A stretch of 64,000 bases of DNA from contig NZ_NQKQ01000003.1 in NCBI RefSeq assembly GCF_002269505.1, forward strand, positions 62,001-126,000, given 5' to 3'. This DNA is from Pseudomonas fragi. GTDB taxonomy: Bacteria > Pseudomonadota > Gammaproteobacteria > Pseudomonadales > Pseudomonadaceae. Position numbers and translations under genes: made by a program. Below the pieces are notes generated by a model. That model was not told the origin of the DNA, did not search any database, and saw only the letters and a list, made by a program, of their open reading frames with translations. This document shows positions 61,399 through 64,000 of this stretch, piece after piece (position 1 is the stretch's first letter; the number at the start of each line of letters is the position of its first letter).

Positions 61399-62442
61399 TC
61401 ATGCGACGCTTAATTGAAGCGGTGCGGAAACGGACTCCAGCCACTGGGTCTTGCCCAGCCAGGCATCCATTTGCGGTGCGATGTTGGGATCAAGCAAATC
61501 ACGCTCTTGCAGCCATTTATCGTCAAACACGGTGTGCAGGTATTTTTCGCCGCCATCAGCGATCGGCACGACCACGTTGCCGCTCAGTACGCCTTTGTGG
61601 ATCAACTCCAGTGCCTTGAAAATCGCACCGCCGGTCGAGCCACCCACCAACAGCGCCAGGTTTCGGGCGATGTAGCGGGCGGTTTCGAAGGCTTGGGAAT
61701 CGGTGACTTGCACGCCCAGGTCGATGCAGCTGTAGTCGAGCACCAGACCGACCGTGTCACCGGCCGGGGTGCCGGTTCCGGACTGATAGTAGGGATAGCC
61801 GGGATGGCCGAAGACAATGGAACCGGCCGGTTCCACCGCAACGGTCACGGTGTCGGGGTTGTGCAACTTCAAGCCGCGTGCAATGCCGGTCATCGAGCCA
61901 CCGGTGCCGACGCAACCCACGTAGGCACCGATAGAACCTTGTGCCTGAGCAATCGTTTCGCGGACGAAATCACTGTAGCCACCCGCATTGGCGGCGTTGT
62001 CGGATTGGTTCATGAACACGGCACCGGGAATGTCGGTCGCGAGTTCAGCCGCCAGTCGTTGGCGCTCGACCACCGCCACTTCGTCTTCTCGATAGGTGCC
62101 TTTGACGAATCGAATGTCAGCGCCCAGCGCCTTCATCACGGCGATCTTGTCTTGAGCCGCGTGATGATCGACCACGGCGATAAACTGCAGGCCGAATTCG
62201 ACGGCGGCCATGGCCAGGCCAATGCCGGTGTTGCCGGACGACGACTCGACGATGACGCCGCCGGGTTTCAGCCGGCCAGCCTTGAGCGCTGCCAGCACCA
62301 TGTTCCGTGCCATACGGTCTTTGATGCTGCCACCTGGGTTGTTCTTTTCAATCTTGAGTAACAGCCTGGCGTCGGTGTCCGGAACATAAATACCCAACAT
62401 CGGCGTGTTGCCAATAAGATCAGAAACTTTATTCAATATCAT
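61399..62442 (-). CDS. Cysteine synthase homologue, SbnA-like beta-replacement enzyme
   Basis: A 347-residue fold-type II PLP enzyme. The PLP lysine is Lys41 in NNPGGSIKDR; SSSGNTG (67-73) is the substrate loop and VGTGGSMTGIARG the phosphate-binding loop. The length, the YYQSGTGTPAGD insertion and the genomic company resemble SbnA, which joins O-phosphoserine to the amino group of glutamate on the way to 2,3-diaminopropionate. There is no SbnB-type ornithine cyclodeaminase homologue next to it, so here the joined amino acid may be kept. It lies 14 bp after the decarboxylase gene. A housekeeping cysteine synthase is less likely. Confidence 0.87.
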   Translation of the reverse strand: MILNKVSDLIGNTPMLGIYVPDTDARLLLKIEKNNPGGSIKDRMARNMVLAALKAGRLKPGGVIVESSSGNTGIGLAMAAVEFGLQFIAVVDHHAAQDKIAVMKALGADIRFVKGTYREDEVAVVERQRLAAELATDIPGAVFMNQSDNAANAGGYSDFVRETIAQAQGSIGAYVGCVGTGGSMTGIARGLKLHNPDTVTVAVEPAGSIVFGHPGYPYYQSGTGTPAGDTVGLVLDYSCIDLGVQVTDSQAFETARYIARNLALLVGGSTGGAIFKALELIHKGVLSGNVVVPIADGGEKYLHTVFDDKWLQERDLLDPNIAPQMDAWLGKTQWLESVSAPLQLSVA

Positions 62443-62456
62443 TTCAGTTATTCCCT

Positions 62457-63851
62457 TTAGTAGTCAGGTGTAAATGCATAGTTACCTTCTGTGCTACAGG
62501 TCGCCATCAATCGCCGGGGCAGGGGATGGCGATGAAACTCGTTTTCCAGCAAGTCCATCTGATAGCCGGCGGTATTGACGTAAATCAATAAGTCGCCTGT
62601 TTGAGGGGCGGTGCCAAAGTTGATCAGGCGATGGGTGATGACGTCATCGTCCAGGCAACTATGGCCTGCGATATAAGCTTGAGTCGGTGTGTGCGGCAGT
62701 GTATGTGTGCTGATAAGTATCGGATCAACGAGGTATTCCGACGAAAACCAGGTTTCACAGGCACTGAAACTACTGCCTTCAACAAAAATGACTATTTTGT
62801 TATCGGCCAGTTTTTTTGTGCGTGTGACGCGAAACAAGGAAATGGCCGCCTGATCCACGAGGCTTCGGCCGGGCTCCAGTCCCAGCGTAATCTTTTGCAT
62901 GTTCAAATAGTTGGTAATGGTCAGTCCGGGCGAGTGGTCGGCCCGGAGGAATAATGTCAACCATTGAGGCGCTGTCAGTTCACTGCCATAGGGATAATAA
63001 GAGTCGGGCACTAAGTCGTTGTAATAATGATCAGGCTTATTGTCATTCTGTAAAAACCGACGATACCCCTGAGGCTCGACATAACGAATCGGCAGGCCTC
63101 CGCCGATGTCGATCATCTGCGGATTCAGCCCCATTTCACGGGCTGCCTCGACAAACTCGGTGACCTCACGGAAGGCTTGCGCACGGGATTCGAATCCATA
63201 ACCGCCCAAGTGGAAATGGAAACCCTCGAACTGAAAAATCCCTGGTTGTCGGGCCAGCCGCTGAAGGCATTCAAGCAAGTCGTCAAAGCCCATTCCAAAT
63301 CGGCTCTTGGGACAGCTTGCAGGCCTGTAACGCAGTAAAATCCTGGCTTTTACGAGGTTAGGGAGGGATTCGATCACTGATTTCAGGTGCTCGAATTCCT
63401 CCAGCGAGTCCACACAGATCAGTGCACCTTCGCTGATCAGCTCTTGATGAAATACGGCAGTTTTAGCGGGTCCTGTCGCACAGATGTGTGCCGCAGGCGT
63501 ACCGGCTCGCAGGGCTGCCTCCAGCTCATGAATGCTCGAAACATCGACACCAATACCCGAATTCGCCGCAGCGCTCAGCATGCACTGTGACTTGTTGGCC
63601 TTGGCGCCGTAGAAGATGGCGTGGTGCACATTGTGCTGGTTCAACACCGTTTGCAGCGCCTTCGTATTCAATTCGAAAGCATGTGGCCAGACCAGATTTA
63701 AAGGTGAGCCATGTTGTTTGACCAAGTCTGTCAGTGTGCCCGGGAAGTGGTTGATTAATGTGGTAATAACAAGGTCGATAAGCGGTTTTAGCGAGTCGGG
63801 ATGATGAACTTCAATTCGCTGTTCAACGAGCGGCGCATTAATGGCAGGCAT
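62457..63851 (-). CDS. PLP-dependent decarboxylase, fold type III (Y4yA-like)
   Basis: A 464-residue alanine-racemase-fold decarboxylase of the ornithine/diaminopimelate decarboxylase type. The PLP lysine is Lys84 in FYGAKANKSQC; FHFHLGG and DIGGGLPIRY hold the phosphate; LEPGRSL binds the substrate side; SCLDDDVI is the catalytic cysteine strip; NTAGYQ is near the end. In siderophore operons this class (SbnH, AcsE, PvsE) decarboxylates an amino-acid intermediate. Its sequence recalls the Y4yA family of rhizobia. First gene of the operon; GAGG lies 7-8 nt before the ATG. By eye it is poorer in G and C than most genes here, which hints at transfer. Confidence 0.87.
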   Translation of the reverse strand: MPAINAPLVEQRIEVHHPDSLKPLIDLVITTLINHFPGTLTDLVKQHGSPLNLVWPHAFELNTKALQTVLNQHNVHHAIFYGAKANKSQCMLSAAANSGIGVDVSSIHELEAALRAGTPAAHICATGPAKTAVFHQELISEGALICVDSLEEFEHLKSVIESLPNLVKARILLRYRPASCPKSRFGMGFDDLLECLQRLARQPGIFQFEGFHFHLGGYGFESRAQAFREVTEFVEAAREMGLNPQMIDIGGGLPIRYVEPQGYRRFLQNDNKPDHYYNDLVPDSYYPYGSELTAPQWLTLFLRADHSPGLTITNYLNMQKITLGLEPGRSLVDQAAISLFRVTRTKKLADNKIVIFVEGSSFSACETWFSSEYLVDPILISTHTLPHTPTQAYIAGHSCLDDDVITHRLINFGTAPQTGDLLIYVNTAGYQMDLLENEFHRHPLPRRLMATCSTEGNYAFTPDY

Positions 63852-64000
63852 AGTTAACCCTCTGGCTCGAAATAGAACGTGGCCATTGATATTCGACAGC
63901 CAGCAGTTATCGACGCAAACAGTCTATTGTCTCGTCAGGCACGAGTTTTTAATGCGTCGGAGACAGAGGCCACGCGAAACCGGAAGATGGTTTTATAGCG
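63852..64000. other. Region upstream of the siderophore biosynthesis operon
   Basis: 149 bp to the right edge without a visible gene. It should carry the operon promoter. I found no sequence close to the Fur consensus in it. Confidence 0.5.

Noticed and set aside
61399..62442. Housekeeping cysteine synthase (CysK/CysM)
   Set aside because: Its place inside a siderophore operon between a decarboxylase and an opine dehydrogenase, and its SbnA-like features, make a specialised role more likely.
58315..63851. Staphyloferrin B, achromobactin or vibrioferrin operon
   Set aside because: Those need two or more NIS synthetases and, for staphyloferrin B, SbnB and SbnG homologues. Only one NIS synthetase and an opine dehydrogenase are present in the window.
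63852..64000. Fur box before the biosynthesis operon
   Set aside because: I scanned both strands against the 7-1-7 consensus and saw no match good enough to report.

Overview
The window looks like a chromosomal stretch of a Pseudomonas, most likely of the P. fluorescens lineage. This is inferred from the gene families present and from short palindromic REP elements of the GTGGGAGCGGGCTTGCTCGC type. No rRNA, tRNA, CRISPR array, insertion sequence or prophage was recognised. Most genes sit in tight operons with overlapping stop and start codons, and the content is dominated by iron uptake, nutrient uptake and catabolism.

Layout. 1-9.1 kb: insecticidal Tc-toxin genes. The A subunit is split into a TcaA-like gene and a TcaB-like gene that runs off the left edge, both on the minus strand. 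A TonB receptor separates them from a plus-strand TccC/RHS toxin gene with a variable C-terminal effector. 9.1-11.7 kb: an HAD-phosphatase/mannitol-1-phosphate dehydrogenase fusion (mtlD type) behind a 0.5 kb leader. 11.7-21.4 kb: a hydroxyproline catabolism locus with a Pyr2C-reductase-like enzyme, a DHDPS-family deaminase, a proline-racemase-family enzyme with a Ser/Cys pair, an amino-acid ABC importer and aconitase X. A GntR regulator belongs to it, and its probable 16-nt operator occurs three times. 21.4-30.6 kb: a cyclase-family hydrolase, a two-component system, and a divergent siderophore receptor-piuC-ABC operon. 30.7-34.6 kb: a non-PTS sucrose operon (cscB-cscA-cscR). 34.6-40.9 kb: a D-cysteine desulfhydrase-like enzyme, a LysR regulator, membrane glucose dehydrogenase and an MFS efflux pump. 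40.9-48.9 kb: a ddpXABCDF D-Ala-D-Ala dipeptide operon with an RpiR regulator, in which ddpC is frameshifted, followed by a GNAT gene and a DUF2986 gene.

49-64 kb: a self-contained siderophore island, entirely on the minus strand. The biosynthetic operon encodes a PLP decarboxylase, an SbnA-like cysteine-synthase homologue, an opine dehydrogenase, one IucA/IucC (NIS) synthetase and an MFS exporter, and ends in a decayed class V aminotransferase. It is followed by a FecI/FecR pair behind a Fur-box-like site, a TonB receptor with an N-terminal signalling domain, and an iron-complex ABC importer. Opine dehydrogenase plus SbnA-like enzyme plus decarboxylase plus a single NIS synthetase is not the set for aerobactin, achromobactin, vibrioferrin or staphyloferrin. 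The order of chemistry fits an aminopolycarboxylate of rhizobactin type, and this is the best candidate for an undescribed system here.

Coordinates of several genes were moved inward from the longest reading frame to starts with a visible ribosome-binding site or a stop/start overlap. Functional names rest on recognition of family sequence features, not on database searches.
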